A DNA stretch of 64,000 nt from Marispirochaeta sp963667435 (GCA_963667435.1 OY763414.1:1798001-1862000); one strand, 5' to 3'; counted from the first letter of the stretch, positions 18,076-29,500 are shown. Numbers and translations are program-made. The notes: generated by a model not told the origin, from the letters alone.

Positions 18076-19450
18076 CGGTTAGCCTGTCCGTTTTACCACT
18101 TATAACTATCAGGGTATAAAATGCTGTAAACAACAGCAATCCAAGAAACACCGTATTCGGTCTCGCCGGGATCAAATCGTTCAACAGGAAGAATACGGGA
18201 ATCAGCATGGAGAAATACCACCTGTCAGTAAGGTCTTTACGTTTATTATAGAGCTCTACAAGCGGCAGAATCAGGAACACAGTATAGCTCCACCAGGTCT
18301 CCGGATACATAAGTATTGCAAAGGGCATCAGAAAGGCAGCTGCCTGGAAATCGGTTTTTACCTTTTTTACCAGGGTTATCACAAATGTAATAAAAAACGG
18401 CAGAAAAGCCAGAAGTATCAGTGGATGAAAAAGAGGAGACCCCCACACTGGTTCTACAAGTTTACTGCGCAGGAAGAATGCAATAATGGAGCAGAACGTA
18501 TAGTTGGTATAAATACTCATTACCGGTGCCCGTTCAAATGGGCCATCAATAAAATAGTTCATAAATGTATCCGGACCGAAAACTGCCAGACTGATAAGGG
18601 TTGTAACCAGCAAGCTGATAAGAACCCCGATGAACTCCGAGAATCTTCTGCTTATAAAATAAAATGCAAGCACAATAAGAATAAAGGGTCTGAAGATGGC
18701 ACCTATTCCAAGCAGGACACCAGATACGAGCCTGTTTTGTACACGAAGGCTTCTCAGCAAGAGATATAAAGGAATAAAGTTGGGGGCAAGATATTCCATG
18801 GTTTTCCATGTACCGGCAATAAGGAAAAAGAGAGTAAACACCATGAGATACGAGCCTTTTTCATCCATCAGTCTTCTTTTAACTTCATATGCTGTCAGGA
18901 TGAGAAAAACCAGCTGTACCAGAGAAAAAAGAATGATGGAAATTCTGAAAGAGAAAAATCCAAAAAGTGCAAAGAAGAGACTTGTCTGGGGCGGATACTT
19001 GCTGCCTACATTAAGAACTTCATTGATAAAATCTACCCGGGGAGGAACGGGGAGCTGAATTGAATGGAACAACTCAGGTGAATAGATATTTCCTCCGGTT
19101 GCAGCAATTTTTGAAGTTATATAAAAATCAAAGAAATCCCATTGCCGAGGATGAAGAACATTTCCTATCATCTTCTTCGTAATATGCATAACATTCAGCA
19201 CACAAAATCCGACCACAAGTGCGTAAATCAGATTATGCACAGGTTTGTAGCAATCTTTGTTATAATTGAACAGTATGGGAAGAAGAAAAATACTGTAGAT
19301 AAAAATAAAAAACTCTTCCGCCCGATAGGTAACATTCCAGTACGGACCATTATTCAGATGATCCGCAATAAAATAGATGAATATTCCAATTAATGAAACT
19401 CCAACAACCTTTACATTATCCAGTACAGATATTTCTGAGTCTCTGAGCAT
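18062..19450 (-). CDS. GT87-like (DUF2029) polyprenol-phosphate-sugar-dependent membrane glycosyltransferase
   Basis: A 462-aa protein with about 10-12 hydrophobic helices. Around residue 105 it has WDFFDFYITSKIAATGGNIY, close to the DF...G.N.Y motif of the GT87/DUF2029 membrane glycosyltransferases, and KYPPQTSLFFALFG matches the family's YPP segment. Such enzymes use a polyprenyl-phosphate sugar on the outer face of the membrane and transfer it to an acceptor. It sits 76 bases after the 2331-aa synthase and is followed by GtrB-like, deacetylase and GtrA genes, which together look like a sugar-flip-and-attach set. Acceptor could be the PKS-NRPS product or an envelope polymer. Confidence 0.72.
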   Translation of the reverse strand: MLRDSEISVLDNVKVVGVSLIGIFIYFIADHLNNGPYWNVTYRAEEFFIFIYSIFLLPILFNYNKDCYKPVHNLIYALVVGFCVLNVMHITKKMIGNVLHPRQWDFFDFYITSKIAATGGNIYSPELFHSIQLPVPPRVDFINEVLNVGSKYPPQTSLFFALFGFFSFRISIILFSLVQLVFLILTAYEVKRRLMDEKGSYLMVFTLFFLIAGTWKTMEYLAPNFIPLYLLLRSLRVQNRLVSGVLLGIGAIFRPFILIVLAFYFISRRFSEFIGVLISLLVTTLISLAVFGPDTFMNYFIDGPFERAPVMSIYTNYTFCSIIAFFLRSKLVEPVWGSPLFHPLILLAFLPFFITFVITLVKKVKTDFQAAAFLMPFAILMYPETWWSYTVFLILPLVELYNKRKDLTDRWYFSMLIPVFFLLNDLIPARPNTVFLGLLLFTAFYTLIVISGKTDRLTDEQA

Positions 19451-19526
19451 TTCGTATTCCTTTGTTATATAATCTAAACTGTAATCAATACTATATACAA
19501 TGAAACTGTTTTTTGGCGATTCTGTT

Positions 19527-22500
19527 TTATCTTGATCCGTAGCTTAGATAATCTCTCAACAGTTTCCCTATATTCTCACCGTGTATCGTAAGCCGGGTAC
19601 TGTGGTCGCCCGGAACAACCCGGATATCCAGCCGGGGAAGTATATGACTTGTCCAGCCAAGATTAGCCCGGTTGCGATCCCACTCCTGATTTGCAATCAG
19701 CAAAGTACAACAGTCCAGTTTCTCTGTTGTGTAATCAGTAAGCCTACTGGCGAAAATATAACTTCCCAGCAGAAGATCATGTAACTCTTTCTCGTTTTTT
19801 GTTACAGGCAAGAATACAGCTTTCAGATTCAAAATCTGCCTGCGCACAAAATCCCTGTTTTTTAAATTTGCAAGAGTCTTCATTACTTCTTTCAATAAAA
19901 GTCTGACAAGGCTCTTTAAATTATAGTATCGTTGCAGAACCCTTTTATAGCCTGCAATATAATAGGTATCCATAAGAACAAGAACATCCACGCTGTCACC
20001 CGCGTCTTTCAACTGGCGGGCAATCTCATAGGCAATGATACCGCCAAGACATTCACCGCCAATACGGTAGGGTCCTTCCGGCTGAATCTTCTTTATCTCC
20101 CTGATATATTCTTCAGCCATTTCCTGCACATCTGATTTGAATCTTTCACCACGATAAATTCCCCGCGGCCGGATACCATAAACAGGCATGTCTACATTCA
20201 GAAAACTGATGATATTTGAAAAATAGCGCAGGAAGTCCTTTGCATATGCCTCTTCATTCTCAATCAGATAGTAGTTTTCCCCGTACACACCTGCAACCAG
20301 AAAAAAAGGAGTACCAACACGGGTTTTGTTTACCGGAAACAGAAGTGACAATTCACCGGTCCTGTCTTCTTTTCTACTGAGAATCAATTCCTGGATTGTG
20401 GGATGGAGGAACAGGTCTTTAAGAGTCCAGTTTTTTCCAAACACCTCATTCAATCTGAAAATGAGCTGTGCCGCAAGAAGTGAGTGCCCTCCGATATGGA
20501 AAAAATTATCATTCAGACTGATCTCTTTCTGCTTCAGTACGTCCTTCCACACATCAAGCATCTGTCTTTCTTCATCTGTCCGGGGATGAACAAACATCTT
20601 TCCCTTCGTAAGAACATCCGGTTCCGGCAGAGCATTTCGATTTATCTTACCGTTGGGAGTTAATGGATATGTGTCCATGTATACAACATGATTCGGGATC
20701 ATGTAGTCAGGCAGAGTTTCCTTCAGAAGGCCTCTGATATAATCTTCATCCAACCTGGATTCTGAGATGAGATAAGCAGCAAGTCGTTTATCGTTTTCAC
20801 TCTTTTCAATAACATGACAGACAGCCTGCTGCACCCCTGGTAGTTCTAAGAGTACATTCTCAATCTCTCCAAGCTCTATACGGTAGCCCCGCAGCTTCAC
20901 CTGAAAATCAGATCGGCCTATATATTCAATGTTTCCATCCCCATGGTACCGGCAAACATCGCCGGTTTTATACATCAGTGCCTCCGGGTTAGATGAAAAC
21001 GGGTCTGATATAAATCGTTCTGAAGTTAGATCATCCCGGTTCAGATACCCACGGGAAACTCCATCTCCGCCGATATACAGCTCTCCGCTTACACCTATCG
21101 GCACAGGATTCAGACTGCTGTCAAGGATGTACATAGTTGTATTATCCACAGGCCGACCTATCAGCGGTGCACGATCTCCTCCCTCAACTCGGGACACTGA
21201 CGACCAGACAGTTGTTTCTGTAGGACCATACATATTCCAGACTTCATCACTTGCAGAAACAAGTGCCTGAGCCAGATCTCTGCTCATAGCCTCACCCCCG
21301 CAGAGAAGCTTCGCACCTTTACCGGGAACCCACCCTCCGTCAAGCAGCAGCTTATACATTGCAGGGGTTGCCTGCATAACACTCACCTTATGGTCTTCCA
21401 TATACCCCGGCAGCCGCTGAATATCCTTTGACATATCTGAATCCGCAAGCACAACAGTTGCCCCGCAGATCAGCGGCAGATACAGCTCGAGACAGGAAAT
21501 ATCGAAAGACAGGGTGGTGAGTGCAAGCATCCGGTCGGAGGCCTCAATTCCGGGTTTATTCCTCATGGCAAGCAGAAAGTTCAACAGGGCTTTATGATGG
21601 ATCTTTACTCCCTTCGGCTTTCCCGTTGAACCGGAGGTATAGATTACATAGGCAAGGTCATCCGGACCGATTTCCGGCTGCTCCCAGGGACGGTCATCCA
21701 GTGCAGTAAGAACAGATTCCAGCTGTAGAATTTCTGTGCTTTCGGGAGCATTGAAATGATCAAGAAGATGTTTGTCACTTATTATGCAGCTTAGTTGTGA
21801 GCTTTCTATCATGTAGTTGAGCCGTTCCCTGGGAAAGGAGGGATCCAGGGGGATGTAGGCAGCTCCGGTTTTCAGCACTCCAAGAACTGCGGCTATCATG
21901 TTGATGCTGCGGTCAAGACAGATTCCGACTTTGGCTCCCCTGCCGACTCCTTTACCGGAGAGATACCCTCCGATCCTTCCGGAAAGCAGGTTCAATTCTT
22001 TATAGCTTATGCTCCGGTCGTTGCAGATTACGGCGGTACTGTCTGCGGCAGATTTGCCGGCCTCATCGAAGAGTTCCAGGAAGGTGGTATGGCCGCTGTA
22101 ATCCCGGGCTGTACTGTTCCACGTATCTATCATCAGTGTATGTTCGGCCGGAGTGAGCAGACTGATATCTGATACCCGTATTGCATTATTTTCCGCCACC
22201 ACTTCAAGTATCCGGGTAAAGTGACTTACGATTCGCTGGATTGTGTCGGTGTTAAAAAGGTCTGTAGAGTATTCAAGCGCGCCGTCTATGCCGCTTTCTG
22301 TTTCCCAGAGATAGAACGAAAGATCGTATTCAGAGAGACCTCTGTCCGGAAATTCTTCAGAAATCCGCAATGAGGAATTCCGGTCGGTTTCTGATTCAAG
22401 ATAGCTCTGGTAGGCAAGCATTACCTGGAATACAGGATGCATATTTTCCTGCCGCTCTATTTCAAGATTTACCAGCAATTCATCGAAAGAAAGCTGCTTG

Positions 22501-25500
22501 TGCTGCAGTGAGCTATAAAAACCGCTTTTCACCTGATCCAGGAGTTCTAAAAAGGAAAGTATCTTTGAAAAATCAGCTTTCACCGCCAGCATGTTCAGAA
22601 AGAAGCCCATGACATTTTCAAAACGCTGATCGTCACGATTGGCATAAGGGGCTCCGATAAGCGTAATCATCTGATCGGTATATTTATGTAAGAGCAGATG
22701 CAGGGATGCCATAAAAAACAGAAAAGGTGTTACATGACGGGTGTGGCACAGTTCCCCTATTTTTCTCGCAGTTTCTCCAGGAATGGAAAAGAAAGCTGTC
22801 TTTCCTTTCGAAGTCATGGATGATGAACGTTTCCTGTCGTATGGGAATTCCAGTACAAAATCAGCATCGCCAAGATACTTTTTCCAGTAACGGATATCAG
22901 CTCTTAAATCTGCATCTTCATGAAGTTTTTTTTCCAGTGCGGCAAATTCTGCATACTGAACCGTCAGTTCCGGCAGGACAGGCTGCCGGTTTTCTGTTAA
23001 AGCTGCATAAACCTCTATAAGTTCTCTGCGGAAAACATTGAATGACCAGCCGTCAATTAATATATGCGGAATAAACAGAATCAGGCTGTGTTCATTCTCA
23101 GAAAGTCTGTACAGAATAAATCTGAATATGGGAGTTACTGTTAAATCAAAAACCTGTTCTGCCTGATGGAAAATTTCCTTGCGAATAAAATCGTTATTGT
23201 CAGCATCCTTCACCATCAGCTCAACGCTTTTTACAGATTCTACCAGTATCCTTGGCTGACCTTCATCTGAAATAAAACAGGTATGAAAAGTTTCATGCCG
23301 GGAAACCAGAAATTCGATGGATCTATGCAGGAGATCCAAATCCAACAGACCTTCAAGCCTGAGGGACAAGGCAAGATTGTACGCCGGATTTTCCGGTTCA
23401 AGTTGATGAAAAAACCATAAGCGTCTCTGCCCGGTAGAAAGGCTGGTTGAGAGACAAGCTTCATGCAATGATTCATCGTAAGAAGACTCTGGTTCAGGAA
23501 GGATCTCTGCCATCTCAGCTTCGATGACCTGTACAAAATCGCCCACCAGGGGATTTGCAAGCAGCACCGCACTGGTAAACTTTGTGTGTAACACCCTGTT
23601 TATTTCATATACAACCTGAGCAGCTAAAAGAGAATGCCCTCCGAGATCAAAGAAATCCTGTTCCGGGCTTATTGATGGTATTCCTAATATCCGGGAAAGA
23701 ATTCCGGTGACAATGACAGAAAAATTCTGATCAACTAAGACCGGTTCTGGCTGAACCGAATAGAGTATATCTTCTGAATCCACGGATAAGGCTGCGGTAC
23801 TTGCCGGTTTTTCAACTTTTGTTCTCTTTTTCGATTCCAGCCAGAATGGTGTCCGTTCAAAGGGATAGAAAGGCAGGTGCATAATTCTTTGCACTGCTAC
23901 ACCGGAGTCGACGGTTTTCCAGTCAAGGAGTATGCCCCTTTCCCAGAGACCAGCAAGGGTCCGCATGATAAAAACAGCACTGTCTGATTTTTCCCTGGGG
24001 TGCGGGAGAGAATACAGACATGGTATTCCCTCGATTATCTCCTGATGCTGCAAAACAAGGGTGGTAAGCGTACTTCCCGGCCCAACCTCCAGAAAAACTC
24101 TGTTTTTTTCTTTTGAAAGAGTTTCTATCCCGGCAGAGAACATGACCGGATTTATAAGCTGAGATGCCCAGTAGTCGGGAGAAACTGCCTGTTGCGGAGT
24201 AATCCAGGTGCCGGTTACATTCGAAATGAAAGGACAGTCAGGAGGATTGAGCTCCATACCGGCGATGAGACTCTTTAAAGCTTCGACCGAATCTGCAATT
24301 ATGGAACAATGGAAGGGATGAGAGATTTTCAGTACCGCTGCTTTGATATCTCTATCTGCGCAAAGCTGAATACATTGCTCAACCGCTTCAGGTGTTCCGG
24401 ATATAACAAAACTTCCGGGGGAGTTATATGCAGATATGGTTAAATTTTCCGGCAGAATATTCCTGATTTCTTCAAGGGGAGCAAATATCGCCGCCATCCG
24501 GCCATCCGGCATTCCATGTACTATCCGTCCCCTCTTTGCGACAATTTCAAGCGCCTGCTCAAGGGTAAAAACTCCGGCAACACAGGCTGCTGTATATTCC
24601 CCGAGGCTGTGCCCCAGCATATAGTCCGGCTCAATTCCCCAGCTCTTCCATAGAACTGCAAGGGAATATTCCAGAGCAAAAAGCACCGGCTGGGTATACT
24701 GAGTATCGTTCAAGTCCGGTGTCCCGGATTCTTCAGAATCGGGATATACGACAGTACGGATATCAATATTGATTATTCTCTGAAGGATTTCCACGCAGTG
24801 GTCAAACTGATCCCTGAAAACCGGTTGTGTGCCATACAGCTCCTTCGCCATATTCAAATATTGAGAGCCCTGTCCTGGAAAAAGGAAAACAATCTGCGGA
24901 GACTCTTTCGCCCGAGGGCCCTGATGTATTTCAAGAATGCCGGATACTCTTTCTAACTCATCCAGCACATCATCTTGTGTACAACCAGTTACAACAGCTT
25001 TTCGATATTCGAACTCTTTACGGCCGTACCGGAGAGTGTAAGCTGTATCGAAAGGTTCTGTTCCCGGATGCGTCTCCAGATAATTCTGAAAATCCTTTAC
25101 TCTTCGGATAAGTGCCTCGGGAGTTCTCGCAGAAAGAGGTAGAATACTGATACTTGGATTTGTATGCTTAGACTCAGCTTGAATAAGCGGGGCCTCTTCC
25201 ATAATCAGATGTGCATTGGTTCCCCCCACTCCAAGGGAAGTAACTCCAGCCCGAAGAGGGATTTCTTGAGATTTTTCATCCTTCAGTCTGTTCCAGTCCA
25301 TCCGCTCCGAATTGAACTGAAAAGGAGTTCCTTCAAGACATATTTCCGGATTAACCCGGTTGAAGTTTAAAAGCGGCGGCAGCTGTTTGTTCTTAAAACA
25401 CAATACAGTCTTGATCAGGCCTGCAATACCTGAGGCTGAATCAAGATGACCTATATTTGCTTTCACCGATCCGAGAGTACAGTATTTTCCTTTTACGGAT

Positions 25501-26522
25501 GATCCGTCAGAACCGCCATACACCTCTTTCAAGGCGGCAAATTCTATGGGATCTCCCAGTATTGTTCCTGTCCCGTGGGTCTCAATAAATGAAACCGTTG
25601 AGAGGTCAACTTCGGCAATTGATTGAGCAAGAGAAAGGACCTCTACCTGCCCGTCGATGGAAGGTGCAGTGTATCCGGCTTTTGCAGAACCATCATTATT
25701 GATGGCAGACCCGATTATTACCGCATCAATTACATCGCCGTCTTCAACAGCATCTTCCAGTCTTTTAAGAACGACAACCCCTACCCCTTCGCCAAAAACA
25801 GTTCCGTCGGCATCAGCATCAAATGGTCTGCAGTGTCCGATTTTTGATACGATAAGTCCTTCTTTGTAGAGGTATCCGGCATTTCGTGGAGAATGGACAG
25901 TGGATGCTCCGGTAAGGGCAATATCACATTCGTAATTCAGAAGACTTTGACAAGCAAGGTGTACCGCTACAAGGCCGGTTGAACATGCGGTCTGCACATT
26001 TACAGCAGGGCCGGTTAGATTCAACTTGAAAGCAATGCGGGTGGCAGTAAAATCTTTGTCATTGCCGATCATCAGATCCAGGGAGTCAGAAGAATCACTG
26101 ATATCAGCATGAGCCATTACATTGTTCAGAAGATAGGAGTTCAGGCTGCAACCGGCAAAAACACCAATTTTTCCGGCATATCCGTCGGGATTGTACCCAC
26201 TGTCTTCCAGGGCAGACCAGGAGCACTCCAGCAGAATACGCTGTTGGGGATCCATCATCAAAGCTTCCCGGGGGGTGTAGCCAAAGAAACCGGCATCAAA
26301 GGCTTCCGCGTTATCAAGTACCGGAAGCGATTTGATATAGTTGGGATTATTTACCAGAGATGGATCAATTCCGTCTGACAGTAGTTCTTCATCGGAAAAC
26401 TGCCGCAGTGACTCCACCCCATTTATCAGGTTATTCCAGAACTCTTCAAGATTCGATGCGCCGGGAAATCTCCCGGCCATACCTATGACAGCAATTTTCT
26501 GGTTGTAATTGTTTTCCGGCAT
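19527..26522 (-). CDS. Hybrid PKS-NRPS, KS-AT-PCP-C-A-PCP-TE (terminal module of line 1)
   Basis: A 2331-aa protein with the same layout as the 2309-aa synthase. KS residues 9-440 (Cys180, His316, His359); AT about 543-880 (Ser639 in GHSLGEY; HPFH at 735-738, malonyl-like); carrier with LGGHS, Ser964, which looks like a peptidyl carrier although it follows AT; C domain about 1030-1460 with PHILIDG; A domain about 1480-1985, code read as D-I-L-Q-L-G-M-V-W, close to glycine codes; PCP with GGHSL; TE with Cys2158 in GGECLGG, Asp2185 and His2307. No reductive domain is present. Bases 20860-22333 of this gene are almost identical to part of the next gene. It starts three bases after the stop of the 3179-aa gene. 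Confidence 0.95.
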   Translation of the reverse strand: MPENNYNQKIAVIGMAGRFPGASNLEEFWNNLINGVESLRQFSDEELLSDGIDPSLVNNPNYIKSLPVLDNAEAFDAGFFGYTPREALMMDPQQRILLECSWSALEDSGYNPDGYAGKIGVFAGCSLNSYLLNNVMAHADISDSSDSLDLMIGNDKDFTATRIAFKLNLTGPAVNVQTACSTGLVAVHLACQSLLNYECDIALTGASTVHSPRNAGYLYKEGLIVSKIGHCRPFDADADGTVFGEGVGVVVLKRLEDAVEDGDVIDAVIIGSAINNDGSAKAGYTAPSIDGQVEVLSLAQSIAEVDLSTVSFIETHGTGTILGDPIEFAALKEVYGGSDGSSVKGKYCTLGSVKANIGHLDSASGIAGLIKTVLCFKNKQLPPLLNFNRVNPEICLEGTPFQFNSERMDWNRLKDEKSQEIPLRAGVTSLGVGGTNAHLIMEEAPLIQAESKHTNPSISILPLSARTPEALIRRVKDFQNYLETHPGTEPFDTAYTLRYGRKEFEYRKAVVTGCTQDDVLDELERVSGILEIHQGPRAKESPQIVFLFPGQGSQYLNMAKELYGTQPVFRDQFDHCVEILQRIINIDIRTVVYPDSEESGTPDLNDTQYTQPVLFALEYSLAVLWKSWGIEPDYMLGHSLGEYTAACVAGVFTLEQALEIVAKRGRIVHGMPDGRMAAIFAPLEEIRNILPENLTISAYNSPGSFVISGTPEAVEQCIQLCADRDIKAAVLKISHPFHCSIIADSVEALKSLIAGMELNPPDCPFISNVTGTWITPQQAVSPDYWASQLINPVMFSAGIETLSKEKNRVFLEVGPGSTLTTLVLQHQEIIEGIPCLYSLPHPREKSDSAVFIMRTLAGLWERGILLDWKTVDSGVAVQRIMHLPFYPFERTPFWLESKKRTKVEKPASTAALSVDSEDILYSVQPEPVLVDQNFSVIVTGILSRILGIPSISPEQDFFDLGGHSLLAAQVVYEINRVLHTKFTSAVLLANPLVGDFVQVIEAEMAEILPEPESSYDESLHEACLSTSLSTGQRRLWFFHQLEPENPAYNLALSLRLEGLLDLDLLHRSIEFLVSRHETFHTCFISDEGQPRILVESVKSVELMVKDADNNDFIRKEIFHQAEQVFDLTVTPIFRFILYRLSENEHSLILFIPHILIDGWSFNVFRRELIEVYAALTENRQPVLPELTVQYAEFAALEKKLHEDADLRADIRYWKKYLGDADFVLEFPYDRKRSSSMTSKGKTAFFSIPGETARKIGELCHTRHVTPFLFFMASLHLLLHKYTDQMITLIGAPYANRDDQRFENVMGFFLNMLAVKADFSKILSFLELLDQVKSGFYSSLQHKQLSFDELLVNLEIERQENMHPVFQVMLAYQSYLESETDRNSSLRISEEFPDRGLSEYDLSFYLWETESGIDGALEYSTDLFNTDTIQRIVSHFTRILEVVAENNAIRVSDISLLTPAEHTLMIDTWNSTARDYSGHTTFLELFDEAGKSAADSTAVICNDRSISYKELNLLSGRIGGYLSGKGVGRGAKVGICLDRSINMIAAVLGVLKTGAAYIPLDPSFPRERLNYMIESSQLSCIISDKHLLDHFNAPESTEILQLESVLTALDDRPWEQPEIGPDDLAYVIYTSGSTGKPKGVKIHHKALLNFLLAMRNKPGIEASDRMLALTTLSFDISCLELYLPLICGATVVLADSDMSKDIQRLPGYMEDHKVSVMQATPAMYKLLLDGGWVPGKGAKLLCGGEAMSRDLAQALVSASDEVWNMYGPTETTVWSSVSRVEGGDRAPLIGRPVDNTTMYILDSSLNPVPIGVSGELYIGGDGVSRGYLNRDDLTSERFISDPFSSNPEALMYKTGDVCRYHGDGNIEYIGRSDFQVKLRGYRIELGEIENVLLELPGVQQAVCHVIEKSENDKRLAAYLISESRLDEDYIRGLLKETLPDYMIPNHVVYMDTYPLTPNGKINRNALPEPDVLTKGKMFVHPRTDEERQMLDVWKDVLKQKEISLNDNFFHIGGHSLLAAQLIFRLNEVFGKNWTLKDLFLHPTIQELILSRKEDRTGELSLLFPVNKTRVGTPFFLVAGVYGENYYLIENEEAYAKDFLRYFSNIISFLNVDMPVYGIRPRGIYRGERFKSDVQEMAEEYIREIKKIQPEGPYRIGGECLGGIIAYEIARQLKDAGDSVDVLVLMDTYYIAGYKRVLQRYYNLKSLVRLLLKEVMKTLANLKNRDFVRRQILNLKAVFLPVTKNEKELHDLLLGSYIFASRLTDYTTEKLDCCTLLIANQEWDRNRANLGWTSHILPRLDIRVVPGDHSTRLTIHGENIGKLLRDYLSYGSR
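20860..22333 (-). repeat. Near-identical A-domain tract, copy 1
   Basis: This 1,474-base tract matches 27142-28615 at a constant offset of 6282 bases. Read line by line I saw one difference, T at 21707 against C at 27989, which changes Thr to Ala. The tract runs from the last part of the C domain (EYDLSFYLWE) through the whole substrate-binding part of the A domain to RGYRIELGEIE (motif A8). Sequences on either side diverge at once, although homologous. This is the pattern of recent gene conversion or domain duplication. Confidence 0.93.
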
Positions 26523-26525
26523 CTA

Positions 26526-29500
26526 TTACTTCCTGCGTGAGGTCTGTCGGTTTTTCCTGTTCTCAAGGGCCTGTTTTTTTCTAATGCTCCTCATCTGTGC
26601 ATCGGATTCTTTTGCCGTATCTGCAGTTTCCGGATTAAGATAATCTGCCAGAGACTTCAGCCGGGTATGCTGAAACAGCCGTGCCACAGGAACATCTATA
26701 TCGAGATTCTGCCGAATCTGCTGTTGTACCTGTATTACCAGAAGGGAATTCCCTCCCAGATCGAAGAAATTATCGGTCATGCTTATAGTTTCCAAATTCA
26801 ACACGCCCCTCCAGATCTCCAGAAGTTTCTTCTCAATATCCCTTTCAGCATGAACAATTTCAGATGTTCGTTCCTCTCTTTTAACTTCTCTTCTGTACTC
26901 TAACGCCGAAAGTGCGTTGCGGTCAACTTTTCTGTTAGGAGTAAGTGGCAGCTCCTCTATTGCTATAAAAAGATCGGGAATCATATAGAGTGGCAGTTTT
27001 CCGCTCAGCATGCTGCGCAGTTCACTTTCTTCGGGCAACTCCGAACCAGTAAGAAAGCATTCCAGTCTGGGATTTTGTTCGACATCGCGGCCAAGTATAA
27101 CAACAGCATTAACCACAGCAGGATGTTCTTTTACTACAGCTTCAATCTCTCCAAGCTCTATACGGTAGCCCCGCAGCTTCACCTGAAAATCAGATCGGCC
27201 TATATATTCAATGTTTCCATCCCCATGGTACCGGCAAACATCGCCGGTTTTATACATCAGTGCCTCCGGGTTAGATGAAAACGGGTCTGATATAAATCGT
27301 TCTGAAGTTAGATCATCCCGGTTCAGATACCCACGGGAAACTCCATCTCCGCCGATATACAGCTCTCCGCTTACACCTATCGGCACAGGATTCAGACTGC
27401 TGTCAAGGATGTACATAGTTGTATTATCCACAGGCCGACCTATCAGCGGTGCACGATCTCCTCCCTCAACTCGGGACACTGACGACCAGACAGTTGTTTC
27501 TGTAGGACCATACATATTCCAGACTTCATCACTTGCAGAAACAAGTGCCTGAGCCAGATCTCTGCTCATAGCCTCACCCCCGCAGAGAAGCTTCGCACCT
27601 TTACCGGGAACCCACCCTCCGTCAAGCAGCAGCTTATACATTGCAGGGGTTGCCTGCATAACACTCACCTTATGGTCTTCCATATACCCCGGCAGCCGCT
27701 GAATATCCTTTGACATATCTGAATCCGCAAGCACAACAGTTGCCCCGCAGATCAGCGGCAGATACAGCTCGAGACAGGAAATATCGAAAGACAGGGTGGT
27801 GAGTGCAAGCATCCGGTCGGAGGCCTCAATTCCGGGTTTATTCCTCATGGCAAGCAGAAAGTTCAACAGGGCTTTATGATGGATCTTTACTCCCTTCGGC
27901 TTTCCCGTTGAACCGGAGGTATAGATTACATAGGCAAGGTCATCCGGACCGATTTCCGGCTGCTCCCAGGGACGGTCATCCAGTGCAGCAAGAACAGATT
28001 CCAGCTGTAGAATTTCTGTGCTTTCGGGAGCATTGAAATGATCAAGAAGATGTTTGTCACTTATTATGCAGCTTAGTTGTGAGCTTTCTATCATGTAGTT
28101 GAGCCGTTCCCTGGGAAAGGAGGGATCCAGGGGGATGTAGGCAGCTCCGGTTTTCAGCACTCCAAGAACTGCGGCTATCATGTTGATGCTGCGGTCAAGA
28201 CAGATTCCGACTTTGGCTCCCCTGCCGACTCCTTTACCGGAGAGATACCCTCCGATCCTTCCGGAAAGCAGGTTCAATTCTTTATAGCTTATGCTCCGGT
28301 CGTTGCAGATTACGGCGGTACTGTCTGCGGCAGATTTGCCGGCCTCATCGAAGAGTTCCAGGAAGGTGGTATGGCCGCTGTAATCCCGGGCTGTACTGTT
28401 CCACGTATCTATCATCAGTGTATGTTCGGCCGGAGTGAGCAGACTGATATCTGATACCCGTATTGCATTATTTTCCGCCACCACTTCAAGTATCCGGGTA
28501 AAGTGACTTACGATTCGCTGGATTGTGTCGGTGTTAAAAAGGTCTGTAGAGTATTCAAGCGCGCCGTCTATGCCGCTTTCTGTTTCCCAGAGATAGAACG
28601 AAAGATCGTATTCAGTTAGTCCCCGTTCGGAAAATTCCTGGAACACTGTAAAAGAGGTCCCGTCATTCCGGGGCTTGAGATAATTCTGATAGGTGAACAT
28701 AACCTGGAAAATAGGGTTGATGTTCATCTCCCGTTCCAGCTTAAGGGCACTGATAATCTCCTCAAGCTGCACATCACTATGGGTAAGAGCGCCGTAAAAC
28801 CCGTCCCGGATAGAATCAATCAGATCTCGAATGCTTAAACCCTCTTTAAACTCACTTTTTATCGGCAGCATCTTCAGAAAAAATCCGATTACATTTTCCA
28901 GCTGATGAAAGTCCTTATTGGCGTATGGTGTTCCGATTATCACTTTCTGCTGCTGTGAGTATTTATGCATGAGAATATGAACTGCACTGAAAACTAACAG
29001 AAAAAGTGACACGTTTCTGCTTTTACCAAAGGCCTTTAAGCGTCGGCTCAGATCTTCCGGGACAGAGAAAAAAGACGTCGACCCTTTGACGGATAATTCA
29101 AGCGGCCGGGGTCTGTCATGGGGAAGCTGCAGGACGGGAACATCGCTGCCAAGATAGCCGGTCCAGTACTCTATCTGTTCCTTTCGGGAAGCATCATTCT
29201 GCTGCGCCTTTTCCCAGAAGGCATAATCTGTATAGTGTACGTCGAGAACCGGCAGGTCCGGAGTTTTCGATTCCAGTAACGCTCCGTACACCTCTTCAAA
29301 CTCACGGTAGACCACATTAAAGGACCAGCCGTCAATGAGAATATGGGGAATATACAGAACGAGCTCCGCTTCACCCAGGTTCATTACATAGAGAACAAAC
29401 CTGAACAACGGTGCTTCTTCAAGGTTGAAAGGCCGGGCAGCACCCTCTTTAATTTTCTCACCAAGAACCGCTTTCGGATTATCGTCTGTTCCCAGGTCAA

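Noticed and set aside
18425..18769. A 114-aa plus-strand frame inside the GT87-like gene
   Set aside because: It is low-complexity Lys/Asn-rich antisense translation of a membrane protein gene.
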